A stretch of 64,000 nt of DNA. Origin: Mitsuaria sp. GD03876 (GTDB lineage: Bacteria > Pseudomonadota > Gammaproteobacteria > Burkholderiales > Burkholderiaceae_C). The position numbers and the translations under genes were made by a program. Each line of letters starts with the position of its first letter. The stretch's first letter is position 1. The stretch spans positions 124,001 to 188,000 of the forward strand of contig NZ_JAOCCU010000001.1 of assembly GCF_029840635.1 (NCBI RefSeq). The letters are read 5' to 3'. Of this stretch, positions 39,941 to 48,044 are shown piece by piece. The notes under the pieces were generated by a model that saw nothing but the letters and a program-made list of their open reading frames with translations, ran no database searches and was not told the DNA's origin.

Positions 39941-40020
39941 TCTCCTCTCCTCTCCTCTCCGCTCCTCTCCGCTCCTCTCGGCTCCTCTCGGCTCCTCTCG
40001 GCTCCTCTCGGCTCCTCTCA
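39941..40020. repeat. 10-bp polypyrimidine minisatellite, eight units
   Basis: Eight consecutive 10-bp units of the form (T/G)CTCCTCTC(C/G/A) run from 39941 to 40020, with a short CCTCC lead-in. Five units read GCTCCTCTC plus C or G. Because one strand is almost pure pyrimidine, it may adopt H-DNA-like structures and is prone to copy-number change. It lies 9 bp after the thioredoxin-like gene. Confidence 0.95.
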
Positions 40021-40091
40021 GCGCTTGCTTCGCGTCGTCGCACCGTGCTGTGCGTGGCGCCGCGTCGCTCGATGGTGGCGGGAAGCGGGGG

Positions 40092-40159
40092 GTGCCGGGG
40101 CCCCTTGGAGCGAATTCCGAGCGGCGAGGAGGAGATTGAGCGGAAAGGGGCCCCGGCAC
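40092..40159. repeat. Intergenic inverted repeat (15-bp perfect arms)
   Basis: GTGCCGGGGCCCCTT (40092-40106) pairs exactly with its reverse complement at 40145-40159 across a 38-bp loop. It is between the convergent thioredoxin-like and GST genes, just after the minisatellite. No T-run follows on either strand. It could act as a bidirectional hairpin terminator or belong to the same class as the palindromes at 4122 and 50234. Confidence 0.8.
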
Positions 40160-40201
40160 TCTCCGCGATCGCTCGGTGGCCCCAAGCGGCCGAGGCTGAA
40201 A

Positions 40202-40810
40202 TTACTTCAGCAGTCCTTCCACCTTCATCGCTTCCTGGACGGCCGGCCGTGCCGCGACACGGCCGCGATACGCCACGAGGCTGGCATAGGCCGAGAGGTC
40301 GATGCCGACGTGCTGGGCCCAGTTCGACACGGTGAACAGGTAGGCGTCGGCGACGGTGAACTGCTCGCCCATCAGGAACTGCTTGCCTTCGAGTTGGCTG
40401 TCGACCCACTTGAAGCGCTCATGCAGCTTCGCGCGGAACACGCCCTTGGCGTCCTCGGAGATCGCGGGGTTGAACAGCGGGCTGAAGGTCTTGTGCAGTT
40501 CGGTGGTGATGAAGTTGAGCCACTCCTGCAGCCGATAGCGTTCCATCGAGCCGTTGGCCGGCGCGAGTTGCTTGGCCGGCGCCTGGTCGGCGATGTACTG
40601 GACGATGGCGGGGCCTTCGCTCAGGCGCTGGCCGTCGTCGAGCTCCAGCAGCGGCACGTAGCCCTTGGGGTTGATGCCGTAGTAATCGGTCCCGTCCTGC
40701 AGCTTGTGGGTCTTGGTGCTGGCGAGCACGGGCTCGAAGTCGAGGCCGGCCTCGCGCAGGACGATGTGGGGCGAGAGCGAGCAGGCGCCGGGGCTGTAGT
40801 AGAGCTTCAT
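40202..40810 (-). CDS. Glutathione S-transferase, beta class
   Basis: This 202-residue GST starts MKLYYSPGACSLSPHI; the position of Cys10 is characteristic of bacterial beta-class GSTs. It has the glutathione-site segment NPKGYVPLLELDDGQRLSEGPAIVQYI and the C-terminal helix motif FLMGEQFTVADAYLFTVSNW. AAGGAGA lies upstream of the ATG at 40810. It should conjugate or carry glutathione in detoxification. It stands alone. Confidence 0.93.
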   Translation of the reverse strand: MKLYYSPGACSLSPHIVLREAGLDFEPVLASTKTHKLQDGTDYYGINPKGYVPLLELDDGQRLSEGPAIVQYIADQAPAKQLAPANGSMERYRLQEWLNFITTELHKTFSPLFNPAISEDAKGVFRAKLHERFKWVDSQLEGKQFLMGEQFTVADAYLFTVSNWAQHVGIDLSAYASLVAYRGRVAARPAVQEAMKVEGLLK

Positions 40811-41012
40811 GGGGGGTCTCCTTCGGTGGGCGCGCCGGGGCGCGTGAGGGGCTCGTGAAGAGCGGTCCCGGGAGCGGGACCCGGGGACCATACGCGCGCG
40901 GCGTGTCGGCTGCAATGACAAGGGCATTGGCGGGGTTGTCACGGTCGCGCCAATCGCGCAGGCGGCGCGGGCCTACAGTCGGCCGGTCACGACATGCCCG
41001 AGGGGTTCACCG

Positions 41013-41480
41013 ATGAGCAGCGCCGCATCCGCCAAGACCTATGCGTTCGAGGATTTCAGCGTCGGCCAGGTGCGCGAGTTCGGCTCGCGCGTGGTCGACC
41101 GCGAGGAGGGCCTGGCCTTCGCCGCCGCCTACGACCCGCAGCCCCTGCACCTGGACGAGGAGGCGGCCAACGCGTCGGTGCTGGGCGGGCTGTCGATCAG
41201 CGGCTGGCAGACCTGCGCGCTGGTGATGCGGATGATGTGCGACGCCTACCTGCTGGACTCGACCAGCCAGGGCTCGCCGGGCATCGACAACCTTCGCTGG
41301 CTCAAGCCGGTGCGTCCCGGCGACACGCTGCGCGTGCGCATGACGGTGATGGAGACCAAGGCCAGCCGCAGCCGGCCGCAGCTCGGGCTGGTGCGGTCGA
41401 CCTGGGAGGTCTTCAACCAGCATGACGAACAGGTCATGAGCATGGACGGCTGGGGCATGTTCGGACGCCGCGACAGCTGA
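41013..41480 (+). CDS. MaoC-family (R)-specific hydratase
   Basis: This 155-residue hot-dog-fold protein has the hydratase dyad Asp41-x4-His46 (YDPQPLHLDEEAA). It probably hydrates enoyl-CoA esters to (R)-3-hydroxyacyl-CoA, as PhaJ and MaoC do. The C-terminal hot-dog half ends with VRSTWEVFNQHDEQVMSMDGWGMF. It precedes the alpha/beta-hydrolase operon by 64 bp on the same strand but seems functionally separate. Confidence 0.85.
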   Translation: MSSAASAKTYAFEDFSVGQVREFGSRVVDREEGLAFAAAYDPQPLHLDEEAANASVLGGLSISGWQTCALVMRMMCDAYLLDSTSQGSPGIDNLRWLKPVRPGDTLRVRMTVMETKASRSRPQLGLVRSTWEVFNQHDEQVMSMDGWGMFGRRDS

Positions 41481-41544
41481 CGGAAGGCACCCCGTCTCCC
41501 CGCCTCGCGCTGGCCATAATCGCCGCCACGAGGAGGAGTGAGAC

Positions 41545-43098
41545 ATGTCGACGCGCCCCGGGGCAAGGCCTGCCCCCCGATCCCGGCCAGTCCCGGCCTT
41601 GCTGGCGGCAGCCGCCGCCGCCATCGCCTGTGGCGGTGCCCAGGCCGCGCCCGCCGATGCCGACGCATCGCGGCAGGCCCTGCATCCCTGCCGCATCGAG
41701 GGCGTCGCCACCGAGGTCCTGTGCGGCAGCGTGAAGCGCCCGCTCGATCCGGCCCGCCCCGAGGCCACCTCGATCGACGTCCACTACGTCGTCGTGCCGG
41801 CGCTGGCGCGCAACAAGCTGCCCGACCCGGTGCTGCTGCTGGCCGGCGGCCCTGGCCAGAGCGCCATCGCGCTGACCTCGACGGTGATGCCGCGGCTGTC
41901 GCGACTGAACTACCGCCGCGACCTCGTCTTCATCGACCAGCGCGGCACCGGCCGCTCGGCGCCGCTGTCCTGCCCGGACAACAGCGACCGCGGCCTCGAG
42001 GAGCTGCTCAAGCCGGGCGCGAAGGTGCGGCTGCTCGAGCAATGCCGCGACGAGCTGAAGCGGCTGCCCTACGGCGACCTGCGCTTCTTCACGACGACGA
42101 TCGCGATGCAGGACATGGATGCCGTGCGCGCCGCGCTCGGCGCGGAGAAGTGGAACCTGGTCGGCGCGTCCTACGGCACGCGCGCGGCGCTGGAGTACCA
42201 GCGCCAGTTCCCCGATCGCGTGCGCCGCGCCGTCATCGACGGCGTCGCGCCGCCGGACATGGTGCTGCCGGTGAGCTTCTCGCAGGACGGCCAGCGCGCG
42301 CTGGACCTGATGTTCGACGCCTGCGCCAAGTCCGCCGACTGCAACGCCCGCTACCCGGCGCTGAAGACCGAATGGCAGGCGCTCATCAAGGGCCTGCCGC
42401 GCAAGGTCTCGTTCACGCATCCGCTGACCGGCCGCGCCGAGGAGGTCACGCTGACCCGCGACGCGCTGCTCGGCCTGGTGCGTCCGCCGCTGTACGCGCC
42501 GCAGTTCGCGGCCGCGCTGCCGGCGGCGCTGCACGAGGCGTCGCAAGGCCGCTTCGACGCGCTCGGCGGCCTGGCCGGGCAACTGGGCGGCGGCTCGCGC
42601 TCGATGCGCATCTTCGAGGGCATGCATTTCTCGGTCGTGTGCGCCGAGGACGCGCCGCGCATCGCCGCCTCGACCGACGTGCCCGGCACCGATTTCGGCA
42701 CGATGGACCGCGAGCTCTACACCCGCGTGTGCGCCGGCTGGCCGCGCGGCGACGTGCCGGCGGCGTTCTACGCGATCCCGCCGGCCCGGACGCCGGTGCT
42801 GATGACCAGCGGCGGCAGCGACCCGGCGACGCCGGAGCGCCATGCGCGGCGCGTCCAGCAGGCGCTGGGCGCGAACGCGCGCTCGGTCGTCGTCGGCGCC
42901 GCCGGTCACGGCGTCGCGCTGACGCTGCCCTGCCTGCGCGACGCGCTGTTCCGCTTCATCGACGCCCCCAAGGACGCCGACGCGCTGCAGGTCGACACCA
43001 GCTGCGCCAAGGACGTGCCGCGTCCGCCCGCCTACCTGCCCCCCACCCCGGCGACCATCGCGGCCGCCGCTTCCGCCGCCCGGGAGTCCGACCGATGA
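41545..43098 (+). CDS. Exported alpha/beta hydrolase, TAP-like peptidase family
   Basis: This 517-residue precursor has an Ala-rich signal peptide ending near AQAAPA. Catalytic elements are visible: GGPGQSA oxyanion loop, FIDQRGTGRS, nucleophile GASYGT (Ser~209), acid SGGSDPAT (Asp~429) and AAGHGVAL (His~455). This is the layout of proline-iminopeptidase/TAP-type hydrolases (S33). The stop overlaps the next gene (ATGA), coupling it to an ABC exporter. A substrate or link with the exporter is not evident. Confidence 0.85.
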   Translation: MSTRPGARPAPRSRPVPALLAAAAAAIACGGAQAAPADADASRQALHPCRIEGVATEVLCGSVKRPLDPARPEATSIDVHYVVVPALARNKLPDPVLLLAGGPGQSAIALTSTVMPRLSRLNYRRDLVFIDQRGTGRSAPLSCPDNSDRGLEELLKPGAKVRLLEQCRDELKRLPYGDLRFFTTTIAMQDMDAVRAALGAEKWNLVGASYGTRAALEYQRQFPDRVRRAVIDGVAPPDMVLPVSFSQDGQRALDLMFDACAKSADCNARYPALKTEWQALIKGLPRKVSFTHPLTGRAEEVTLTRDALLGLVRPPLYAPQFAAALPAALHEASQGRFDALGGLAGQLGGGSRSMRIFEGMHFSVVCAEDAPRIAASTDVPGTDFGTMDRELYTRVCAGWPRGDVPAAFYAIPPARTPVLMTSGGSDPATPERHARRVQQALGANARSVVVGAAGHGVALTLPCLRDALFRFIDAPKDADALQVDTSCAKDVPRPPAYLPPTPATIAAAASAARESDR

Positions 43099-43913
43099 TC
43101 CGCCTGCACGCGCTCCACAAGACCTTCCAGACGCGCGGCGGCGGGGGCGGCTCGCTCGGATCGCTGTTCGGCAAGAAGAGCGCCGCGCGCACCGTGGTCG
43201 CGGTCGAGCAACTGGACCTCGACGCCCCGAACGGCCGCATCACCGGGCTGCTCGGCCCGAACGGCGCGGGCAAGACGACCTCGCTGCGGATGCTGGCGGG
43301 CCTGTTCCCGCCGGACCGCGGCGCGATCGAGGTCGACGGCGTCGACGTGCTCAAGCAGCCGCGCGCGGCGCTGGCGCGCATGGGCATCCTGGGCGACGCC
43401 CACGGCCTGTACCCGCGGCTGACCGCGCGCGAGAACATCGTCTACTTCGCCCGGCTGCAGGACATCCCGATGGACCAGGCGCAGGCCCGCGCCGAGTCGC
43501 TGGCCGAGCTGCTGGACATGCGCGCCATCCTGGACCGCCGCGCCGACGGCTTCAGCCAGGGCGAGCGGATGAAGACCGCACTGGCGCGCGCGCTGGTCCA
43601 CGATCCCGCCAACATCGTGCTCGACGAGCCGACCAACGGGCTGGACGTCGTCGCCACGCGCGCGCTGCGCGAGGTGCTGCGGCACCTGCGCTCGCCGGCC
43701 GGCGGCGGAAAGTGCATCGTCTTCTCGAGCCACATCATGCAAGAGGTGGAACAGCTCTGCGATCAGGTGGTGGTGATGTCGCATGGCCGTTCGGTGGCCA
43801 CCGGCACCGTCGACGGGCTGCTCGCGCAGACCGGCCGCCAACGCTTCGAGGACGCCTTCGTCGACCTCGCCTTCCCTGAAGCGGCGCGCGCGCGCGCCCT
43901 GGAGTCCGCATGA
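43095..43913 (+). CDS. ABC exporter ATPase, NatA type
   Basis: This 272-residue ATPase has Walker A GPNGAGKTT at 54-62, signature region FSQGERMKTALARALVHDP and Walker B NIVLDEPTNGLD. NatA-like sequences often drive sodium export or efflux of other small molecules. A glycine-rich insertion (RGGGGGSLGS) precedes the ATPase core near residue 15. It overlaps both neighbours by four bases, so the three genes form one operon. Confidence 0.9.
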   Translation: MIRLHALHKTFQTRGGGGGSLGSLFGKKSAARTVVAVEQLDLDAPNGRITGLLGPNGAGKTTSLRMLAGLFPPDRGAIEVDGVDVLKQPRAALARMGILGDAHGLYPRLTARENIVYFARLQDIPMDQAQARAESLAELLDMRAILDRRADGFSQGERMKTALARALVHDPANIVLDEPTNGLDVVATRALREVLRHLRSPAGGGKCIVFSSHIMQEVEQLCDQVVVMSHGRSVATGTVDGLLAQTGRQRFEDAFVDLAFPEAARARALESA

Positions 43914-45088
43914 ACGGATCGTTCCTCAAAGCCTTCCGCACGGTCTTCGCCAAGGAGATCGTCGACGCCCTGCGCGACCGGCGCACGCTGCTGCGGCTGC
44001 TGATCCCGTCGGTGCTGATGGGGCCGTTGATGCTGATGATGATGTCGGGGCTGGCGGCGTCGCTGCAGGAACGCGCCGAGCAGCGCGAGGTGCTGGTCGC
44101 CGGCATCGAGCACGCGCCCACGCTGCGCAACTACATCGAGCGCCAGACCTACACGATCAAGGCGGCCCCGGCCGACTTCGAGGCGCAGCTGCGCGCATCG
44201 AAGCTGACCGACCCGGTGCTGGTCGTGCCGCCGGACTTCGAGACGCTGCTGGCCGGCGGCGAGCCGGCCGCGGTCGAGATCGTCAGCGACAGCGTCAACC
44301 AGCGCGCCGAGGCCGGCGTGGGCGCGATCAGCCGGCTGCTGCAGGGCTTCGGCAACGAGCGCGCGACGCTGATGCTGGCGATGCGCGGCCTGGGCCCGCA
44401 GCAGCTGCGCCCGCTGGACGTGCGCGAGCGCGACCTGGCCAGCATGCAGGCGCGGTCCACGCGGCTGACGCAGATGCTGCCGATGTTCATCATGATGGCG
44501 GTGCTCTACGGCGCGCTCACCGCGGCGCTGGACAGCACCGCGGGCGAGCGCGAGCGCGGCTCGCTCGAGCCGCTGCTGGTGAACCCGGCGCCGCACGCGG
44601 CCATCGTGGCCGGCAAGTGGGCCGCGGTGCTGATGGCGGGGATGCTGGTGGCGGTGCTGTCCAACCTCAGCTTCCTGCCCGGCCAGTGGCTGATGCGCAG
44701 CGACGCGCTGGCGGCGATGTTCCAGTTCGGCTGGGCCGAGGCGCTGCGCTTCCTGCTGCTGCAGATCCCGCTGGGCGCGGGCTTGTCGGCGGTCCTGATG
44801 GCGCTGGCGATCCGCACGAAGACCTTCAAGGAAGCGCAGGCGAGCACCACGCTGGTCATCACCGCGGTGGCGCTGACACCGATGGTGGCGATCGTGAACC
44901 CGGGCGGGGAGGCGGCGTGGCACCTGTGGGTGCCGGGCCTGGGTCAGAACCTGCTGATGATGCAGGTGCTCAAGGGCGAGCCGCTGACCTTCGCGAAAGT
45001 GATGCCGACGGTGATCGTCGGCGCGGCGCTGACCGTGGGCGGCCTGGCGCTGGTGGCGCGCTCGATGCGCGCGGCGGTGGCGCGATGA
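43910..45088 (+). CDS. ABC exporter permease, NatB type
   Basis: This 392-residue membrane protein begins FAKEIVDALRDRRTLLRLLIPSVLMGPLMLMMM, a hallmark of NatB/ABC-2 permeases. A large loop (about residues 60-180) and several C-terminal hydrophobic helices follow. It partners NatA. Related proteins move Na+ or antibiotics; the substrate is unknown. It ends 42 bp before a convergent small gene, with a GGGGCGC hairpin in the gap. Confidence 0.87.
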   Translation: MNGSFLKAFRTVFAKEIVDALRDRRTLLRLLIPSVLMGPLMLMMMSGLAASLQERAEQREVLVAGIEHAPTLRNYIERQTYTIKAAPADFEAQLRASKLTDPVLVVPPDFETLLAGGEPAAVEIVSDSVNQRAEAGVGAISRLLQGFGNERATLMLAMRGLGPQQLRPLDVRERDLASMQARSTRLTQMLPMFIMMAVLYGALTAALDSTAGERERGSLEPLLVNPAPHAAIVAGKWAAVLMAGMLVAVLSNLSFLPGQWLMRSDALAAMFQFGWAEALRFLLLQIPLGAGLSAVLMALAIRTKTFKEAQASTTLVITAVALTPMVAIVNPGGEAAWHLWVPGLGQNLLMMQVLKGEPLTFAKVMPTVIVGAALTVGGLALVARSMRAAVAR

Positions 45089-45099
45089 GGCGCGCGCGC

Positions 45100-45117
45100 G
45101 GGGCGCTCGCGCGCCCC
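45100..45117. terminator. Short GC hairpin between convergent genes
   Basis: GGGGCGC and GCGCCCC pair around a 4-base loop, midway between the NatB stop and the convergent 81-residue gene's stop. No T-run. It is a likely bidirectional end of transcription. Confidence 0.4.
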
Positions 45118-45129
45118 GTCGCGTCGGGT

Positions 45130-45375
45130 TCAGTGCCGCGTGGCCAGCGCGAGCTGCACCTGCTCCTGCCACGGCAGCGTGTGGACGATGCCGTTGAGCT
45201 GGATCACCGATTCCATCGGCGCCAGCACCTCGCCGGCGCGGTTCAGGAACTGCAGGTTGGTGACCAGCGCCATCGGATCCACCATCGAGACCATGCCGTA
45301 GGGCATGCGGACCCAGTCCCAGGCGACCCCGGCGGCGCCATACTCGGATTCCCCGCTCCACAGGGTTTGCCCCAT
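45130..45375 (-). CDS. Small protein of unknown function beside luxR
   Basis: This 81-residue protein starts at the ATG at 45375 (MGQTLWSGESEYG). It contains VAWDWVRMPYGMVSMVDPMALVTNLQFLNRAGEVL and has the look of a compact soluble domain. An upstream extension to 45573 would run through a clearly AT-richer stretch that looks like promoter, so the short form is preferred. It is divergent from the LuxR-type regulator and shares its 333-bp upstream region, including a lux-box-like site. No known family is recognised. Confidence 0.55.
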   Translation of the reverse strand: MGQTLWSGESEYGAAGVAWDWVRMPYGMVSMVDPMALVTNLQFLNRAGEVLAPMESVIQLNGIVHTLPWQEQVQLALATRH

Positions 45376-45708
45376 GGCCGGGTGATCCTCGTCTCCCGCG
45401 ACCAACACGCGCGTGCTCAAATGCGCGAACTGCAAGCGAGGCAGACGCTGTACATCACACAATATTCGCGGCCACGCGTACACAATCCAGGCTGGTGTCA
45501 TTGTCAGAATTGTTGAGTTTGGATACTGCGGTTCGGCGGTTGCGCTTCTCCCCATGGGCTGAAGTGTGGTCACGACAGACGGGCCTCGCCAGCTGTAAAC
45601 CCTAGCAGGGGCGTGAAAGCCTCACGCGGACGCCGCGCAGGCACATCGGTGCGATGCGGCACCGCCACGGAGATCACCAGGGCCGGGCCCGTGCGGCCGG
45701 AGCGATAG
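45376..45708. other. 333-bp divergent regulatory region of the luxR locus
   Basis: No gene is seen here. Bases about 45440-45540 are markedly richer in A+T than the flanking DNA and probably hold divergent promoters. A lux-box-like sequence is present at 45591-45608. The sequence GGAG sits just before the luxR start at 45709. Confidence 0.6.
45591..45608. promoter_or_regulatory. Lux-box-like site upstream of luxR
   Basis: AGCTGTAAACCCTAGCAG lies 100 bp before the luxR ATG. It contains the CT-N12-AG spacing seen in LasR/RhlR-type boxes. Fourteen of 18 bases match a site at 46446-46463, before the exported-peptide gene, and the first ten (AGCTGTAAAC) are identical. Confidence 0.6.
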
Positions 45709-46428
45709 ATGCTGCAAGGCGGTTATCAATCAGTGTTGGAAGCGAGTTCGCGCGACGAGTTCCGCAGCGAGATCACGCGGTTCGCGCGTGGGCTGGAATT
45801 CGAGCGGTTCTCGGCGATCCTGGTCGTCGACCACGCGATCGGGAACTCCGATTTCATCGCGGTGGAGAACGCGCCGGACGGCTTCTCGGACATCTTCAAC
45901 GACCCGCGGCTGGGCAAGCGCGACCCCGTCATGCAGCACTGCAAGCGGCAGAGCGTGCCCATCGTCTGGAACCAGCAGACCTACGTGAAGAACGATGCGC
46001 CGGAGCTCTGGGAAGCGCAGGCGCCGTTCGGCTACAAGGTCGGCATCTCGCTGGCGCTGCACCTGCCCGAGGGGCGCCATTTCGTGCTGGGCGTGAATCG
46101 CGACGAAGGCCTGCCGACCAACCCGACCGCGCTCACGCGCATGGTCGCGGACCTGCAGCTGTTCGCGGTGCACGCGGTCGATGCCGCGATGCGGCTGCTG
46201 CTGCCGACACCGACCGCGCCCGACGTGGACACGCCGCGCCTGACGCCGCGCGAGCTCGAGTGCCTGCACTGGACCATGGAAGGCAAGACCGCCTGGGAAG
46301 TCGGCGCCATCCTCAGCATCACCGAACGCACGGCGGTGCTGCACATCAACAATGCGATGCACAAGCTCGGCTGCACGAACAAGCACCAGGCGGTGCTCAA
46401 GGCGCTTCGGCTGGGCCTGATTCGCTGA
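45709..46428 (+). CDS. LuxR-family quorum-sensing-type regulator (no luxI nearby)
   Basis: This 239-residue protein has an autoinducer-binding-type domain (residues 1-165) and a LuxR helix-turn-helix (177-239: RLTPRELECLHWTMEGKTAWEVGAIL). Aligned by spacing with TraR/LasR, the conserved residues Asp72, Pro73 and Trp87 are kept, but the Trp57/Tyr61 equivalents are Phe59 and Phe63. No luxI-type synthase is in the window, so it is an orphan or solo regulator, perhaps sensing an exogenous or altered ligand. It immediately precedes the peptide-export genes and shares a lux-box-like sequence with them. Confidence 0.9.
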   Translation: MLQGGYQSVLEASSRDEFRSEITRFARGLEFERFSAILVVDHAIGNSDFIAVENAPDGFSDIFNDPRLGKRDPVMQHCKRQSVPIVWNQQTYVKNDAPELWEAQAPFGYKVGISLALHLPEGRHFVLGVNRDEGLPTNPTALTRMVADLQLFAVHAVDAAMRLLLPTPTAPDVDTPRLTPRELECLHWTMEGKTAWEVGAILSITERTAVLHINNAMHKLGCTNKHQAVLKALRLGLIR

Positions 46429-46445
46429 TGCTGCCCCGCGGCGGC

Positions 46446-46477
46446 AGCTGTAAACACTGTAAGAGCTGACAGTTACA
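46446..46477. promoter_or_regulatory. Lux-box-like site and dyad upstream of the exported-peptide gene
   Basis: AGCTGTAAACACTGTAAG (46446-46463) has CT-N12-AG spacing and matches the luxR-upstream site at 14 of 18 bases. It overlaps a second symmetric element, TGTAA-N10-TTACA (46458-46477, 20 bp). The block lies 89-76 bp upstream of the peptide start, about the same distance as the site before luxR. It is the probable control point of the operon. Confidence 0.6.
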
Positions 46478-46552
46478 AGGCGTCCTGGGCGCTGCTTCAA
46501 TCCGTCCCGTGCTCAACGAATCCGCAGCACGTCACCGAATCTGGAGCCTCTC

Positions 46553-46744
46553 ATGAACGCCCAACCGAACACCGCCGCCGTCGAAACCGTCGAACAAGAA
46601 GGCCTGGTCGAGCTGGATCTCGAATGCCTGACCCACGTCGGTGGCGGCACGCCGAAGGGCACCTGGCTGACCAGCCAGGACGTCTCGCTGCAGAGCGTGG
46701 CCGCGACCGGCGGCGTCGAACCCACGCCCAAGGGCACCTGGTAA
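46553..46744 (+). CDS. Double-glycine-leader peptide with duplicated TPKGTW motif
   Basis: This 63-residue precursor has leader LVELDLECLTHVGGG. Taking the cut after the third Gly (residue 32) places Val at -4, Leu at -7 and Leu at -12, as in class-II/C39 leaders. The predicted mature 31 residues start with TPKGTW (33-38) and end with TPKGTW (58-63). The two coding blocks (46649-46666 and 46724-46741) match at 17 of 18 bases. A second GG (residues 53-54) could release a shorter peptide. There is no cysteine in the mature part and no modification gene nearby. GGAG lies 7 bases upstream of the ATG. The HlyD and C39-ABC genes follow directly. Bacteriocin or signal peptide; the latter is favoured by the LuxR link and lack of an immunity gene. 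Confidence 0.75.
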   Translation: MNAQPNTAAVETVEQEGLVELDLECLTHVGGGTPKGTWLTSQDVSLQSVAATGGVEPTPKGTW

Positions 46745-46796
46745 GCCTCGCGGCTGACCGCGCGATCCGTCAGGTTCGCAACAAGGAGTAGCAAAC

Positions 46797-48044
46797 GTGG
46801 TGGCGCTGTTCCGCGCCGAAGCCCAGGCCTCGCAACAGCAGGCCTGGCTGGGATCGGTGCAACTGCATCGTCCGGCCACGTTGCGGTGGCTGAGCATCCT
46901 GGCGCTGGGCGGCGTGGTCGCCGTCGGGGCCTTCCTGTTCAGCACCGAGTACACCCGCAAGGCCCGCGTCAACGGCCTGCTGGTGCCCGAGCGCGGCGTG
47001 ATGCGGCTGAGCGTGCCGCAGAGCGCCACCGTCGTGGCGCGACCCGTCCAGGACGGCCAGCAGGTGCATGCCGGCGACGTGCTGTTCGTGCTGTCGCTGG
47101 ACAGCGCGAACCCGACCGGCGACGGCCTGTCGAGGACCTTGAAGGAACGCGAGCAATCGCTGGGTGCGGCGCAGTCGCAGCAGCGGGAGCTGGCGCAAAG
47201 TCAGGCGAGCGCGTTGAAGGCGCGCATCGCGACGCTCGAATCCACGCTGCGGCAGGCCGATGCCGAGCTGCAGCTGCACGCGGAGCGCGAAGCGCTCGCG
47301 CGCCAGAGTCTGGGACGGCTGGAGTCGCTGGCGAAAGACCAGTTCGTCTCGAGCGCCCAGGTCCAGACCAAGCGGGAGGAGTTGCTTGGCTTGCAGGCCC
47401 AACGGCAGGCACTTTCGCGTGAGCGCGAAAACCTGCAGCGGGAGGCGTTGGGCTTGCAAGCTGAGCTTCATGCGATCCCCTTGAAGGCGCAGGTGCAGCA
47501 AGGGGAACTGGCGCGCGACATCGCCGCGCTGCAGGCGCAGGGCGTCGAGAACGAAGCCCGCCGCCGCCTCGTGCTGCGCGCCCCGAGCGACGGCCAGATG
47601 AGCACGGTGCTCGCCGAGCCCGGCCAGGTCGTGCAGGCCGGCACGCAGCTCGCCGCGCTGCTTCCGGCGCGCACCTCGCTGCAGGCCCATCTCTACGCCC
47701 CGTCCAGCGCCGTCGGATTCCTGCGGCCGCACCAGGCGGTGCTGCTGCGCTACCAGGCGTTTCCGTACCAGAAATTCGGCCAGCAGGAAGGCGAGGTCCT
47801 GCAGGTCTCGCGCACGCCGCTGCAGGCTGCGGAGCTCGCGCAACTCGGCCTGCCCGCCGCGATGGCGCAAGGCGAGCCGATGTACCGCATCACCGTGCAG
47901 CTGCAACGCCAGTCGGTCGAAGCCTACGGGCAGGACCAGACGCTCAGCCCCGGTATGCTGCTCGAGGCCGACGTGCTGCTCGAGCGGCGCCGTCTGATCG
48001 AATGGATCTTCGAACCGCTGCTGAGCCTCGCCCGCCGTGTCTGA
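46797..48044 (+). CDS. HlyD-family membrane-fusion protein of a peptide exporter
   Basis: This 415-residue protein starts at GTG 46797 (AAGGAG 8 bases upstream). One membrane helix (about 30-50) is followed by the short lipoyl-like half ESVNGLLVPERGVMRLS, a long coiled coil rich in Gln/Glu/Ala/Leu (about 105-265), the second half (VLRAPSDGQMSTVLAEPGQVVQAGTQLAALLP) and a beta-barrel end. It would link the ABC exporter to an outer-membrane channel. No TolC-type gene is present here, so that part must be shared. It lies 52 bp after the peptide gene and overlaps the transporter gene by 8 bp. Confidence 0.92.
   Translation: MVALFRAEAQASQQQAWLGSVQLHRPATLRWLSILALGGVVAVGAFLFSTEYTRKARVNGLLVPERGVMRLSVPQSATVVARPVQDGQQVHAGDVLFVLSLDSANPTGDGLSRTLKEREQSLGAAQSQQRELAQSQASALKARIATLESTLRQADAELQLHAEREALARQSLGRLESLAKDQFVSSAQVQTKREELLGLQAQRQALSRERENLQREALGLQAELHAIPLKAQVQQGELARDIAALQAQGVENEARRRLVLRAPSDGQMSTVLAEPGQVVQAGTQLAALLPARTSLQAHLYAPSSAVGFLRPHQAVLLRYQAFPYQKFGQQEGEVLQVSRTPLQAAELAQLGLPAAMAQGEPMYRITVQLQRQSVEAYGQDQTLSPGMLLEADVLLERRRLIEWIFEPLLSLARRV

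Noticed and set aside
45376-45573. N-terminal extension of the 81-residue protein beside luxR
   Set aside because: The added part lies in AT-richer promoter-like DNA, and the internal ATG at 45375 gives a compact protein.
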